Below, piece by piece: positions 12,955 to 20,739 of a stretch of DNA of 30,259 nt. The notes below the pieces were generated by a model. That model was not told the DNA's origin and ran no database searches. It saw only the letters and a program-made list of their open reading frames with translations. The number at the start of each line of letters is the position of its first letter. Positions within the stretch are counted from its first letter, which is position 1. The translations under genes were made by a program, and so were the position numbers. The stretch comes from Lachnospiraceae bacterium (GTDB lineage: Bacteria; Bacillota; Clostridia; Lachnospirales; Lachnospiraceae). The DNA is taken from assembly GCA_003447295.1 (NCBI GenBank), contig DLZQ01000050.1, positions 45,319 to 75,577 of the forward strand. Direction: 5' to 3'.

Positions 12955-14331
12955 ATGCCGGTTATTTATATGGACAGGGCTTCCATTGAAAGCCTGACAG
13001 AAAAAGATATCCGTGAGATCATCGATGAGAACAGCACGGATGTAAAATACGGAATGCTGCATGATTACTATGTTGGCAATCATAGAATCCTTGGAGAAAA
13101 CAAGAAGGACAGCACAGCTCCGAACAACCGTCTGGTCAATAATATGACAAAATACATCACGGATACCGCCACCGGTTACTTCGTGGGTGAGCCGATTGTC
13201 TATGACTCCCAGAATGATGAATACCTGCAGACAGTGCAGGATATTTTTGATTACAACGATGAGCAGGATCACAACATGGAGCTGGCGAAGCAGTGCAGCA
13301 TTTGCGGAAGCTGCTTTGAAATGCTCTATCTGGATGAGGATGCCAAGATAAGGCTTGCGAGGGTTCCGGCTGCTAACGGAATTATGATTTGCGAGACGGA
13401 CAGTGGATTTTCCACTCCGATGGCATTTATCCGAACCATTATTTCAAAGGATAAGGATGACAACGTAATCAGGAAGGTGGAGTTCTGGAATTCCAGTCTT
13501 GTGATGCGATTCCAGTCATTGAATAATGGATACCTGAACATGATAGCAGTTGAGGAACATTACTGGCAGGACGTTCCGTTTGTGGAATACATCAACAACG
13601 AGGAAAGGCTTGGAGATTTTGAGGGTGTCATTACGGAGATTGATGCCTATAACAAGGTGCAGAGTAACACTGCAAACTATTTCCAGTATAATGATGATGC
13701 CATTTTAAAGGTTTTAAAACTTGGAGATGTCAGCAGTCAGGACATTGCTGACATGAAGGAAAAAGGAGCTATCATTCTGGAGGATGGAGGAGATGTGGAC
13801 TGGCTCCTGAAGACGATTGATGATACTGCACTGGAAAATTATAAGAACCGGCTCCGTGAGGATATTCACACTGGAGCCAATGTGCCACATATGTGTGATG
13901 AGTCTTTTGGAGGAAACCTATCCGGAGTGGCTATATCCTATAAATTATGGGGACTGGAGCAGATATGTTCGATTAAGGAACGGAAGTTCAAGAAAGGACT
14001 GCAGCGCAGGATTGAGCTGATCACAAATATCTTGAACATCATGGGGCACAATTATGATTACAGAGACATTGTTCCAAAATTCCGCAGGAACCGTCCTCAG
14101 AATGATATGGAAACAGCACAGATTGTCACGATGCTGGCAAATGACCTTTCAAGGGAGACCAGACTGCAGCTGATGCCAGGTGTTGAAAATGTTCAGGATG
14201 AGCTGAGAAAACTGGAGGAAGAAAAGAACAAGGAGCAGGAAGACTTCGGAGTATATAAGAATTTTACCAAGGCTTTTCAGGGTGCAGCTGACAGAACGGA
14301 GGCGGTAACGGATGAGCCAGAAGGAACGTAA
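12955..14331 (+). CDS. portal protein, SPP1 gp6-like family
   Basis: The 458-residue protein forms the dodecameric ring through which DNA enters the head. Typical family features are NNRLVNNMTKYITDTATGYF near residues 59-80, the long central alpha/beta part, and the clip and crown region SFGGNLSGVAISYKLWGLEQ (about 320-340). A charged C-terminal tail follows. It belongs to the SPP1 gp6-like portals and not to the DUF935 portals of Mu, so the head module is mosaic. A GGAGGT site precedes the ATG. Its end overlaps the MuF gene by 20 bases, as is usual for portal-MuF pairs. Confidence 0.9.
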   Translation: MPVIYMDRASIESLTEKDIREIIDENSTDVKYGMLHDYYVGNHRILGENKKDSTAPNNRLVNNMTKYITDTATGYFVGEPIVYDSQNDEYLQTVQDIFDYNDEQDHNMELAKQCSICGSCFEMLYLDEDAKIRLARVPAANGIMICETDSGFSTPMAFIRTIISKDKDDNVIRKVEFWNSSLVMRFQSLNNGYLNMIAVEEHYWQDVPFVEYINNEERLGDFEGVITEIDAYNKVQSNTANYFQYNDDAILKVLKLGDVSSQDIADMKEKGAIILEDGGDVDWLLKTIDDTALENYKNRLREDIHTGANVPHMCDESFGGNLSGVAISYKLWGLEQICSIKERKFKKGLQRRIELITNILNIMGHNYDYRDIVPKFRRNRPQNDMETAQIVTMLANDLSRETRLQLMPGVENVQDELRKLEEEKNKEQEDFGVYKNFTKAFQGAADRTEAVTDEPEGT

Positions 14332-15760
14332 CGAGTGGATTGAGCGAGCCAAGCAGAGGGTTCTCAATAATGCAGAGATTACAGACCAATCCGTAAAAGA
14401 GATAATGTTTCTCTTTGATGAAGCAGCATGGACGCTTGAAACGGAAATCAATTCTATGTTTCAAAAATATGCCACGGAGAATGGTCTGACGAATGCAGAG
14501 GCTTCCAAGCTGCTGACCGGAAGTGAATATTCCCGATGGAAAAAGGGGATTGAAGAATACCTGAAGGAAGCTGAAGGGGATTCCAAGACACTTCTGGAAC
14601 TGAACACGCTGGCAATGAAGTCGCGGATCAGCAGGAAGGAGCAGATGCTTGCTACCGTTTACCAGACAATGATAACACTGTCGAGGGATACGGAAACGAA
14701 GATAACAGATCTGCTGGGTGATATGTTCAAGACCAATTATTACCGGGGCTGTTATGATGTGCAGAGCATCCTTGGTGTTGGATTCAATGTTTCCAAGGTA
14801 GATGTGAAGATGCTCCAAAGGATACTGAAGCATCCGTGGTCTGGAAAGAATTACTCGCAAGCACTGTGGGAAAATACTGATAAACTTGCCACTCTCGCCA
14901 AGAGAGAGCTGACGATGGGATTTATGAATGGCTCCAGCGTACAGAAGATGGCAAAGGAAATCAATGATGTCATGGGCAAGGGACGCTATGCTGCAGAAAG
15001 GCTTGTCCGGACGGAGAGCAGCTATTTCTCTAATCAGGGAGAACTTGCTTCTTATAGGGAAATGGGAATTCAAGAGTATACTTTTCTTGGAGGTGGTTGC
15101 GAAATATGTATGGAATTAAATGGACAATCTTTTCCGCTGGATGAGGCAGAGCCGGGGCTTAATCTACCACCGATTCATCCGAATTGTAAATGCACAATCA
15201 AGGCAAAAGCAAAGATTGATTTATTTAAAGACCGGGAAGGAGTGAATCCACTGGAGAGCAATCCGAAGTTTGAGGAGTGGAAGAAGAAATATGTTGACAC
15301 TCCAGCTCCGGAACCTATAATAAAACTATCAGAGAATGAACAGCACGCAATAAATAGCTATATAAGCAGCGAGGCATACACGTGGAATGACAAGCTGAGA
15401 AGGGGCGTCAAACTGACGAAGGAAGAAAAGAAACAGATTAGCAATCTGGATTCAGCTCTTCAGAAGATGCCGACCTATCAGGGAGTGTTATATCGCTCTG
15501 TTTCTGATTTTGGAATACCAGATGTGCAGGAGTTTATTGTGGGGCATAAGCCCGGTATGGAAATTAGTTTTCCTGAATTTCTTTCAAGTTCCACTGAGGT
15601 ATATGATGACAGTTTCCCGATTCAGTATGTTATTACATCAAAGACCGGGCGAGATATACGGAAATTTAACTCTCAGGAAAAAGAGATTTTGTTTGAAAGA
15701 GATTCGATGTTCTACATATCCAAGGTGGTTAATAACGTGATTTACATGGAGGAAATATAA
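14312..15760 (+). CDS. MuF minor head protein fused to an ADP-ribosyltransferase toxin domain
   Basis: The 482-residue protein has two parts. The MuF part runs to about residue 330, with putative metal ligands C263-x2-C266 and H289-P-N-C292-K-C294. Minor head proteins of this family sit in the capsid next to the portal. The C-terminal part (about 335-482) reads as an R-S-E type ADP-ribosyltransferase: R395 in LYRSVS, the strand FLSSST (S425-T428), and E456-K-E458 in SQEKEILFERD. Such MuF fusions are known as phage polymorphic toxins, possibly carried in virions into the cell. Bases from about 15040 on are clearly more AT-rich than before. The next gene starts at the stop codon and is a candidate partner. 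The MuF zinc domain is duplicated at 496-834. Confidence 0.88.
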   Translation: MSQKERNEWIERAKQRVLNNAEITDQSVKEIMFLFDEAAWTLETEINSMFQKYATENGLTNAEASKLLTGSEYSRWKKGIEEYLKEAEGDSKTLLELNTLAMKSRISRKEQMLATVYQTMITLSRDTETKITDLLGDMFKTNYYRGCYDVQSILGVGFNVSKVDVKMLQRILKHPWSGKNYSQALWENTDKLATLAKRELTMGFMNGSSVQKMAKEINDVMGKGRYAAERLVRTESSYFSNQGELASYREMGIQEYTFLGGGCEICMELNGQSFPLDEAEPGLNLPPIHPNCKCTIKAKAKIDLFKDREGVNPLESNPKFEEWKKKYVDTPAPEPIIKLSENEQHAINSYISSEAYTWNDKLRRGVKLTKEEKKQISNLDSALQKMPTYQGVLYRSVSDFGIPDVQEFIVGHKPGMEISFPEFLSSSTEVYDDSFPIQYVITSKTGRDIRKFNSQEKEILFERDSMFYISKVVNNVIYMEEI

Positions 15761-15957
15761 TGAGCAATCCATATTCAGATAAACGGTGGAGTGATGCACC
15801 GAAACCAGTTAATAGCGAGTGTAATTCGTGTAAATATCATTACGGATTCGGAAAATGCGAGAAACATCCGGAGGGAATACCAAAGGAGAAGCTAAAACAG
15901 TCTTTTCCAGGTACCGGAAATTATAATAAAAAATATTGCGAACACAAGAGCAAATAA
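15760..15957 (+). CDS. small Cys-rich protein coupled to the MuF toxin, candidate immunity protein
   Basis: The 65-residue protein has C-x2-C (C21, C24), C33 and a C-terminal cysteine (KKYCEHKS), plus several histidines, so it probably binds zinc. The motif SNPYSDKRWSDAPKPVNSEC and the phrase G-F-G-K-C-E-K are familiar from small genes after MuF genes in gut Firmicutes phages, by memory. Its ATG overlaps the toxin stop codon (ATGA), so the two are made together. The base composition matches the AT-rich toxin part. Position suggests protection of the producing cell against the ADP-ribosyltransferase; a structural or chaperone role is the alternative. Confidence 0.65.
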   Translation: MSNPYSDKRWSDAPKPVNSECNSCKYHYGFGKCEKHPEGIPKEKLKQSFPGTGNYNKKYCEHKSK

Positions 15958-15979
15958 GCACCCAGCCGGGTGCTTATTT
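15952..15979 (+). terminator. perfect 12-bp hairpin after the toxin-partner gene
   Basis: AAATAAGCACCC (15952-15963) and GGGTGCTTATTT (15968-15979) pair perfectly around AGCC. The left arm includes the stop codon of the small gene. The downstream side is TTATTTAATT, so the U-tract is imperfect; leftward transcription would also be stopped. Confidence 0.75.
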
Positions 15980-16000
15980 AATTGCAAAAAATATGGACTC

Positions 16001-16038
16001 AAGCATCGTTTAAAAGCATTTTAAATGGTGCTTTTGTT
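16001..16038 (+). terminator. second hairpin before the scaffold gene
   Basis: AAGCATCGTTTAAAA (16001-16015) pairs over 15 bases, with two G-U pairs, with TTTTAAATGGTGCTT (16019-16033). The loop is GCA and TTGTTAT follows. It stands 22 bp after the first hairpin, so two terminator-like structures separate the toxin pair from the capsid genes. Confidence 0.65.
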
Positions 16039-16068
16039 ATACAAAATTTAGACCAGGAGGTAAAAAAG

Positions 16069-16710
16069 ATGGATGGAACAACCACCATGCAGGGTACTGA
16101 GCAGGAAGTTCAGAACACTGCAACAGAAACGCAGGGACAGCAGACAGCGGAAAGTACACCGGAGAAAGTAAGTACCCTCCAGAAGTTTATTGATGGACTT
16201 TTTGGCGGTGGAAAGAAAGCTGAAGGGGCTGAACCTGAAAAAAAGGATGGAGATCCTGCAGCGGAAAAAGCTGAAGAGGAGAAATCCTTCACTCAGGCAG
16301 ATGTAGATGCTGCCATCGAAGCTGCGAAACAGCAGTGGTTAGATGAAGCTGCGGAGGCAGAGCGTGTCAAAAAACTCACTCCGGAGGAAAAGGCAAAAGA
16401 GGAGCAGGAGAAAAAAGACTCCGAGATTGCCAGTTTGAGAAGCCAGCTCTTGCAGAAAGAGCTGAGAGAGAGTGCGACTAAATCTCTGGAAACGGATGGA
16501 TTCCCGGTTGGTCTTGCAGATGTGCTTGACTATTCCAGCAAGGAGCGCATGGAAGAAACCCTGAAGAATACCACAAAGGTTTTTAAGGACAGTCTGGCAG
16601 TGGCAATCCAGTCCCGGCTGAAGGGTAAGACACCGGAAGGACTCGGCGGAGCAGCTTCTGCTGAAAATCTGTTAAGAGACCAGATCGCAAGAAATGTCAG
16701 AGGATTATAA
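16069..16710 (+). CDS. capsid scaffolding protein (DUF4355-like)
   Basis: The start is the ATG at 16069, after AGGAGG at the right distance; the frame is open further upstream, but only through the hairpins. The 213-residue protein is typical of scaffolds. The N-terminus is acidic and rich in Q, T and E. A long charged coiled coil follows (about 80-150; LTPEEKAKEEQEKKDSEIAS), and the C-terminus is helical with DGFPVGLADVLDYSS. It stands directly before the major capsid gene. It should guide prohead assembly and leave or be cleaved later. Confidence 0.8.
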   Translation: MDGTTTMQGTEQEVQNTATETQGQQTAESTPEKVSTLQKFIDGLFGGGKKAEGAEPEKKDGDPAAEKAEEEKSFTQADVDAAIEAAKQQWLDEAAEAERVKKLTPEEKAKEEQEKKDSEIASLRSQLLQKELRESATKSLETDGFPVGLADVLDYSSKERMEETLKNTTKVFKDSLAVAIQSRLKGKTPEGLGGAASAENLLRDQIARNVRGL

Positions 16711-16724
16711 GGAGGAGAAAGTAA

Positions 16725-17666
16725 ATGAATACCATTGAAACCGCAACAATTATTCAGAGCGAGTTAGACAAGGCTGCAGTGGAGCAGGCTACTTCCGGTT
16801 GGATGGAAGTAAATGAGAAGTTGGTTAAGTACACCGGTGGTGCGGAGGTCAAGATTCCGAGTCTCGATATGGACGGAATGGCTGATTATGATCGCACCAA
16901 TGGATTTGTGCAGGGCAGCGTGAATTTCCAGTATGAAACCAAGAAGATGACTCAGGACAGAGGACGCTCTTTCAGTTTTGATGAGAACGATGTGGATGAG
17001 ACAAATTTTGTATTGACTGCATCCACTGTTATGGGCGAGTTCCAGAGAACCAAGGTTGTTCCTGAGATTGATGCATATCGTTACAGTACCATCGCTGCAG
17101 CGTGTATCAAGAAGGGCAAGGCATCCGGAGGCTATACCGCTGATGAAGCAACCATTCTTCAGAAACTTTACTATGATATTGCAGCTGTTCAGGCGATCGT
17201 TGGACAGAACACACCACTGGTTATCACCATTGATTCCATGGTAGCAGCAATCTTAAGCATGTCCGAAAAGCTCTCAAAGAAGCTGGATATAACCGATTTC
17301 AAGCAGGGAGATGTAACTCTTAAGGTTCGCAGCTTGGATGGTATCCATCCTTTAATCCCGGTAAGCTCCGACAGAATGAAGACGGAGTACCTTTTCAAGG
17401 ATGGCGTGACTTCCGGTCAGGAAGCTGGTGGTTTTGCTCCTACTGAAAACAGCAAGAGCATCAACTGGATCATCACTCCGAGAAAGGCACCTATTGCAGT
17501 GTCCAAGACGGATAAAATGAGAATTTTTGATCCGGAAACCAACCAGAAGGCAAGAGCATGGGCGATGGATTATCGTAAGTTCCACGATATCTGGATTCCT
17601 GCTCGTAAGGTGGAACAGTGCTTTGTTAATGTGAAAGAAGAATTAGCCCAGGGGGGAAAGGAGTAG
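16725..17666 (+). CDS. major capsid protein, HK97 fold
   Basis: The 313-residue protein has the expected size and position for the major head protein. Typical parts are a helical start (MNTIETATIIQSELDKAAVE), an E-loop region with YTGGAEVKIPSLDMDGMADY and FVQGSVNFQYETKKMTQDRG, and a P-domain and spine with VPEIDAYRYSTIAAACIKKG. The ending is IHPLIPVSSDRMKTEYLFKD and INWIITPRKAPIAVSKTDKM. There is no sign of an N-terminal protease-cleaved scaffold domain, which fits the separate scaffold gene. The ribosome site is AGGAGG. Confidence 0.88.
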   Translation: MNTIETATIIQSELDKAAVEQATSGWMEVNEKLVKYTGGAEVKIPSLDMDGMADYDRTNGFVQGSVNFQYETKKMTQDRGRSFSFDENDVDETNFVLTASTVMGEFQRTKVVPEIDAYRYSTIAAACIKKGKASGGYTADEATILQKLYYDIAAVQAIVGQNTPLVITIDSMVAAILSMSEKLSKKLDITDFKQGDVTLKVRSLDGIHPLIPVSSDRMKTEYLFKDGVTSGQEAGGFAPTENSKSINWIITPRKAPIAVSKTDKMRIFDPETNQKARAWAMDYRKFHDIWIPARKVEQCFVNVKEELAQGGKE

Positions 17667-17669
17667 ACC

Positions 17670-18050
17670 ATGAGCGAGATCGAATTAAAGAGAGCGAATG
17701 TAGTGAAGCGTGTTGATTCCGAGGACAAAGCCAAGGCTCTGGAAGCCAAGGGGTTTGTCAGAACAGATGGAACAGTTGCGAATAAAACAGAAAGTAATGC
17801 CGCATATGAAGCTGTGATCAATGAATTGAAAGAGCAGCTTTTAAAAGCAGGAAAAGTCATTGAAGCGTCGGATGCTAGAAGGGGAGAATTGGAAAAGGAG
17901 CTGACTTCAACGAAAGAAAAGCTGGAGGAGGCTTCTAAATACGCAGAAGAAGCTGATAAAAAGATCGCTACTCTGGAAGCTGAACTTTCTGGCACGAAGG
18001 AACAGCTGGAGGCTGCTTTGAAGAAAAATAAGGCTGCAGAGAAAAAATAA
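17670..18050 (+). CDS. head-associated protein with a coiled-coil tail
   Basis: The 126-residue protein has a small N-terminal part (IELKRANVVKRVDSEDKAKA, then LEAKGFVRTDGT) that resembles short capsid-accessory domains found after major capsid genes. A long coiled coil to the end is rich in E, K and A (TSTKEKLEEASKYAEEADKK). The basic, Ala-rich end has no stop signal of another domain. It begins three bases after the capsid stop codon. A decoration or head-completion role is inferred from position only. Confidence 0.6.
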   Translation: MSEIELKRANVVKRVDSEDKAKALEAKGFVRTDGTVANKTESNAAYEAVINELKEQLLKAGKVIEASDARRGELEKELTSTKEKLEEASKYAEEADKKIATLEAELSGTKEQLEAALKKNKAAEKK

Positions 18051-18062
18051 GGAGGAACTGCC

Positions 18063-18431
18063 ATGACAAAGGAGCAGGAGGACTGGTTAGTAGCGGAAGT
18101 GATGGACAGCATGAAGATGTCAGAAACGGAAGAACGGTCAGCCAGAAGGTATGTCAAAAGGGCAGTGGATAAGATCCTGATTTATTGCAACCGTGAAGAT
18201 CTGCCGGAGCGGCTTCTCAGCACTGCAGCACAGATTGCTGAAGATATGTTGAAGGCTGATCTGGTAAAGACCGGCGAGAAGGAAGTGGCGAGTATCAATC
18301 GTGGTGATACCGCCATTTCTTATCGTGACGGAAGTGGTAATCAGAAAGCCACTGTTGATTTTATGAAGAACTATGAAAAATCCCTTAACCGTTTTAAAAA
18401 AATAAATCTGCCGAAGGATTTAGCAAAATGA
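18063..18431 (+). CDS. head-tail connector protein (HK97 gp6/SPP1 gp15-like)
   Basis: The 122-residue protein is mainly helical: KEQEDWLVAEVMDSMKMSET, then RSARRYVKRAVDKILIYCNR, then LLSTAAQIAEDMLKADL. A loop with SINRGDTAISYRDG and a last helix follow. This all-helical layout and the GDTxISYxDG loop are typical of the adaptor ring that binds under the portal. The GGAGG site lies 5 nt before the ATG. It overlaps the next gene by four bases. Confidence 0.75.
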   Translation: MTKEQEDWLVAEVMDSMKMSETEERSARRYVKRAVDKILIYCNREDLPERLLSTAAQIAEDMLKADLVKTGEKEVASINRGDTAISYRDGSGNQKATVDFMKNYEKSLNRFKKINLPKDLAK

Positions 18432-18790
18432 CAGAAGCTGATATCCTTGCAACAACATACGAAGATACCGTGACCGTTTACAGAGCTTTCAAAGATACCC
18501 TTCCGGGTGGAGAAAGCGTTTTTAAAAGCGGTCTGGATGGAAAAGTTGTGTATGAAGATGTGGAATGCGCATTGTCTACACATACAGGTGGAAAGCTGCA
18601 GCAATCGAAATCTACTGCGAAGACGGAAACAACTTTTTGTCTGTTTACCCGTCCGGAAGTTGATATCCAGACCAATGATTTCCTTGTGATCACGCACTTT
18701 GGAAAGAAAATTGAAGCGGTTGCAGGTTTTCCTGAGTGCATGAAGTCTCATAATAATATCCCGGTCAAGTTGGACAAGGAAACTGTTTAA
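18428..18790 (+). CDS. head closure / head-tail joining protein (SPP1 gp16-like)
   Basis: The 120-residue protein is beta-rich after a short helical start: DTVTVYRAFKDTLPGGESVF, then VVYEDVECALSTHTGG and TFCLFTRPEVDIQTNDFLVI. The fold and position match head-closure proteins that plug the connector after packaging. It starts with an ATG overlapping the stop codon of the connector gene. Its end overlaps or abuts the next gene, whose start codon is not standard. Confidence 0.72.
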   Translation: MTEADILATTYEDTVTVYRAFKDTLPGGESVFKSGLDGKVVYEDVECALSTHTGGKLQQSKSTAKTETTFCLFTRPEVDIQTNDFLVITHFGKKIEAVAGFPECMKSHNNIPVKLDKETV

Positions 18791-19184
18791 TACTGAGTAT
18801 AAGCTGGAGGGGCTGGAAGAATGGGAGAAACGACTCTCACAAGCCATAGAGAGCCAGTACCCGGCTGAGTTCCGGGAGATGGTTATTGATTTGGCGGTTC
18901 AGCTTCAGGGAAAGGTCAAGGATAACACTCCGGTTAAGACTGGACACTTGCGGAATGAGTGGCACGTTGGGAGTATAGAAAAGCGAGGCAATGAATATTA
19001 CATCGAGGTCTATAACAACGTGGAGTATGTCGAGCCGGTGGAATATGGACACCAGACAAGAGGTGGAAAGGGCTTTGTAAAAGGAGCCCACATGATGGAG
19101 CTTTCCCTTCAGGAAGTGCAGAAACACCTTCCCGGTTATCTCCGGGAGTGGATGAATGACTTCCTGAATACTCATGAACTTTAG
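18783..19184 (+). CDS. HK97 gp10-like tail-completion protein with a non-AUG start
   Basis: The conserved part begins with YKLEGLEEWEKRLSQAIESQ and continues with VQLQGKVKDNTPVKTGHLRN and YVEPVEYGHQTRGG, the classic gp10 pattern (an N-terminal helix, then PVxTGxLR and YxxxVExGH). The first in-frame ATG (18879) falls after the N-terminal helix and has no ribosome site. No ATG, GTG or TTG occurs between 18783 and it. The best candidate is a CTG at 18783, overlapping the end of the previous gene (CTGTTTAA), which gives about 133 residues. Frameshifting from the previous gene is another way to make it. The protein joins the tail to the head. Confidence 0.7.
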   Translation: MFNTEYKLEGLEEWEKRLSQAIESQYPAEFREMVIDLAVQLQGKVKDNTPVKTGHLRNEWHVGSIEKRGNEYYIEVYNNVEYVEPVEYGHQTRGGKGFVKGAHMMELSLQEVQKHLPGYLREWMNDFLNTHEL

Positions 19185-19194
19185 GAGGTGGACT

Positions 19195-19650
19195 ATGGAA
19201 CATCCGATTATTCAGATAAAAAATGCAATCACAGCATTGCTGAAAGGGATTGATCCGGATACCGATGTCTTTTACGAGGAAATAAAAGGCACGGAAGAAA
19301 AGCATGGGCTTGATGAACCAGAAACCTATTACTTCGTAGATATCATCCCGAATGGGAACGAGACAGTCGACAGATTTTTTACGGATATGGGAGTGTTGGT
19401 TGATATTGCTTACCACGAGAAAAGCGAGAGCAATACCGCCTATTTGATTAAAGGGGCAGAGATTGATGCGGTTGTCCGACCGGTGTTCAGTTTTGGAGAC
19501 AGGAACATAACCATCAATGATGCCAATATGAAAGTATCAGACCATGTGCTGCATTACAGTTTTACCATAAACTTCCGTCAGGCACGGGAGCAGACGAATG
19601 AGTTTGAACCGATGGGAGAGCTGGAAGTGGCTATTAGAAAAGGAGTGTGA
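19195..19650 (+). CDS. tail terminator/completion protein (DUF6838-like)
   Basis: The start is the ATG at 19195, after AGGAGGT. The 151-residue protein has an N-terminal helix (IIQIKNAITALLKGIDPDTD) and an alpha/beta body with YYFVDIIPNGNETVDRFFTD, VDIAYHEKSESNTAYLIKGA and HYSFTINFRQ. Small proteins of this type stand between the gp10-like protein and the sheath in PBSX-type tails and probably cap the tail tube. Family naming is by memory of the pattern. Note that AATGGGAAC at 19351-19359 is part of this coding sequence. Confidence 0.68.
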   Translation: MEHPIIQIKNAITALLKGIDPDTDVFYEEIKGTEEKHGLDEPETYYFVDIIPNGNETVDRFFTDMGVLVDIAYHEKSESNTAYLIKGAEIDAVVRPVFSFGDRNITINDANMKVSDHVLHYSFTINFRQAREQTNEFEPMGELEVAIRKGV

Positions 19651-19655
19651 TTTAA

Positions 19656-20726
19656 ATGAGTTTAGGATTACCGAGTTTTAGCATGATTTTCAGTGGAAAA
19701 GCAGTGTCTGCCATTGAAAGAAGTGCAAGGGGTATCGTTGCCATGATTCTCACGGACGGTACCGAAGGTGGAAAAGACTTGAATATTTACAAGAAGGTGG
19801 ATGAGGTTGATTTTCAGAACTGGACAGAGCAGAACTACAACTATTTGAAGCTGGTGTTCGCTGGAGCTCCGTCTACTGTCATTACAATCCGCAGAGCAGA
19901 AAATGCAGAAGGGTACAATGCTGAACTTAAGAAGCTGAAAGATCTGAAATGGAACTACCTTACCATTCCCGGTCTTGGTTCTACTGATACAACAACAATC
20001 TCAGCGTGGATCAAGCAGTACCGTGATGATGAGAGAAAGACCTTCAAGGCGGTTCTGGCACACTGTAAGGGAGATCATGAAGGAATCATCAATCTCACAA
20101 CAGAGAATATCTCCACGACCATTACCGGCGCAAAGCATACTGCAGCTGAGTATTGTGCGAGAATTGCCGGGGTACTTGCAGGGCTTTCCCTTGCAAGAAG
20201 CAGCACATATTATGTATTGGACGATATTTCTGAAGCAGAAACTCCGGACGATCCGGATGATCGTATCAATGCTGGTGAGATGGTCATTGTCTTTGATGGA
20301 AGGAAGTACAAGATTGGGCGAGGCGTGAACAGCCTTGTCAGTTTCACGACAGAAAAGACAGAGGATGTCCGTTTTATCAAGATTGTAGAAGGAATGGACT
20401 TATACATGGATGACATCAGGGAAACCTATGAGGAAAGCTATGTCGGCAAGATCATCAATGACTACGATGGAAAGCAGATGTTCGTGGCTGCCATTGGTGC
20501 TTACCACAAAGGGCTACTCGGCAATGTGCTGGATAAATCCTATGATAATGTGGTGGCGATTGATATCGATGCACAGCGTACTTATCTGGAGAGCAGAGGA
20601 ATGGATACTTCCGAGATGGATGATATTGCAGTTGCTAAAGCTAACACCGGAACAAAGGTATTTATCGCTAGCAATGTAAAGTTTGTAAACGCAATGGAAG
20701 ATCTGAAAATGAATGTCAATATGTAG
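19656..20726 (+). CDS. contractile tail sheath protein (XkdK-like)
   Basis: The 356-residue protein forms the outer contractile tube. It begins with LPSFSMIFSGKAVSAIERSA and RGIVAMILTDG, has NYLTIPGLGSTDTTTISAWI in the middle, and ends with the conserved sheath core IDAQRTYLESRGMDTSEMDD and ANTGTKVFIASNVKFVNAME. Together with the following tube gene it shows that the phage is a myovirus. It is close to the PBSX XkdK sheath in length and pattern. The ribosome site is weak (AAAGGAGTGTG), with the ATG 10 nt downstream. Confidence 0.92.
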   Translation: MSLGLPSFSMIFSGKAVSAIERSARGIVAMILTDGTEGGKDLNIYKKVDEVDFQNWTEQNYNYLKLVFAGAPSTVITIRRAENAEGYNAELKKLKDLKWNYLTIPGLGSTDTTTISAWIKQYRDDERKTFKAVLAHCKGDHEGIINLTTENISTTITGAKHTAAEYCARIAGVLAGLSLARSSTYYVLDDISEAETPDDPDDRINAGEMVIVFDGRKYKIGRGVNSLVSFTTEKTEDVRFIKIVEGMDLYMDDIRETYEESYVGKIINDYDGKQMFVAAIGAYHKGLLGNVLDKSYDNVVAIDIDAQRTYLESRGMDTSEMDDIAVAKANTGTKVFIASNVKFVNAMEDLKMNVNM

Positions 20727-20739
20727 GAGGTAAACGGAT

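Noticed and set aside
15982..16068. Upstream TTG start for the scaffold protein
   Set aside because: The extension would run through the second hairpin; the ATG at 16069 has a proper AGGAGG site.
19351..19359. Sixth AATGGGAAC site
   Set aside because: It lies alone inside a tail gene and is explained by coding sequence; chance occurrence is likely.
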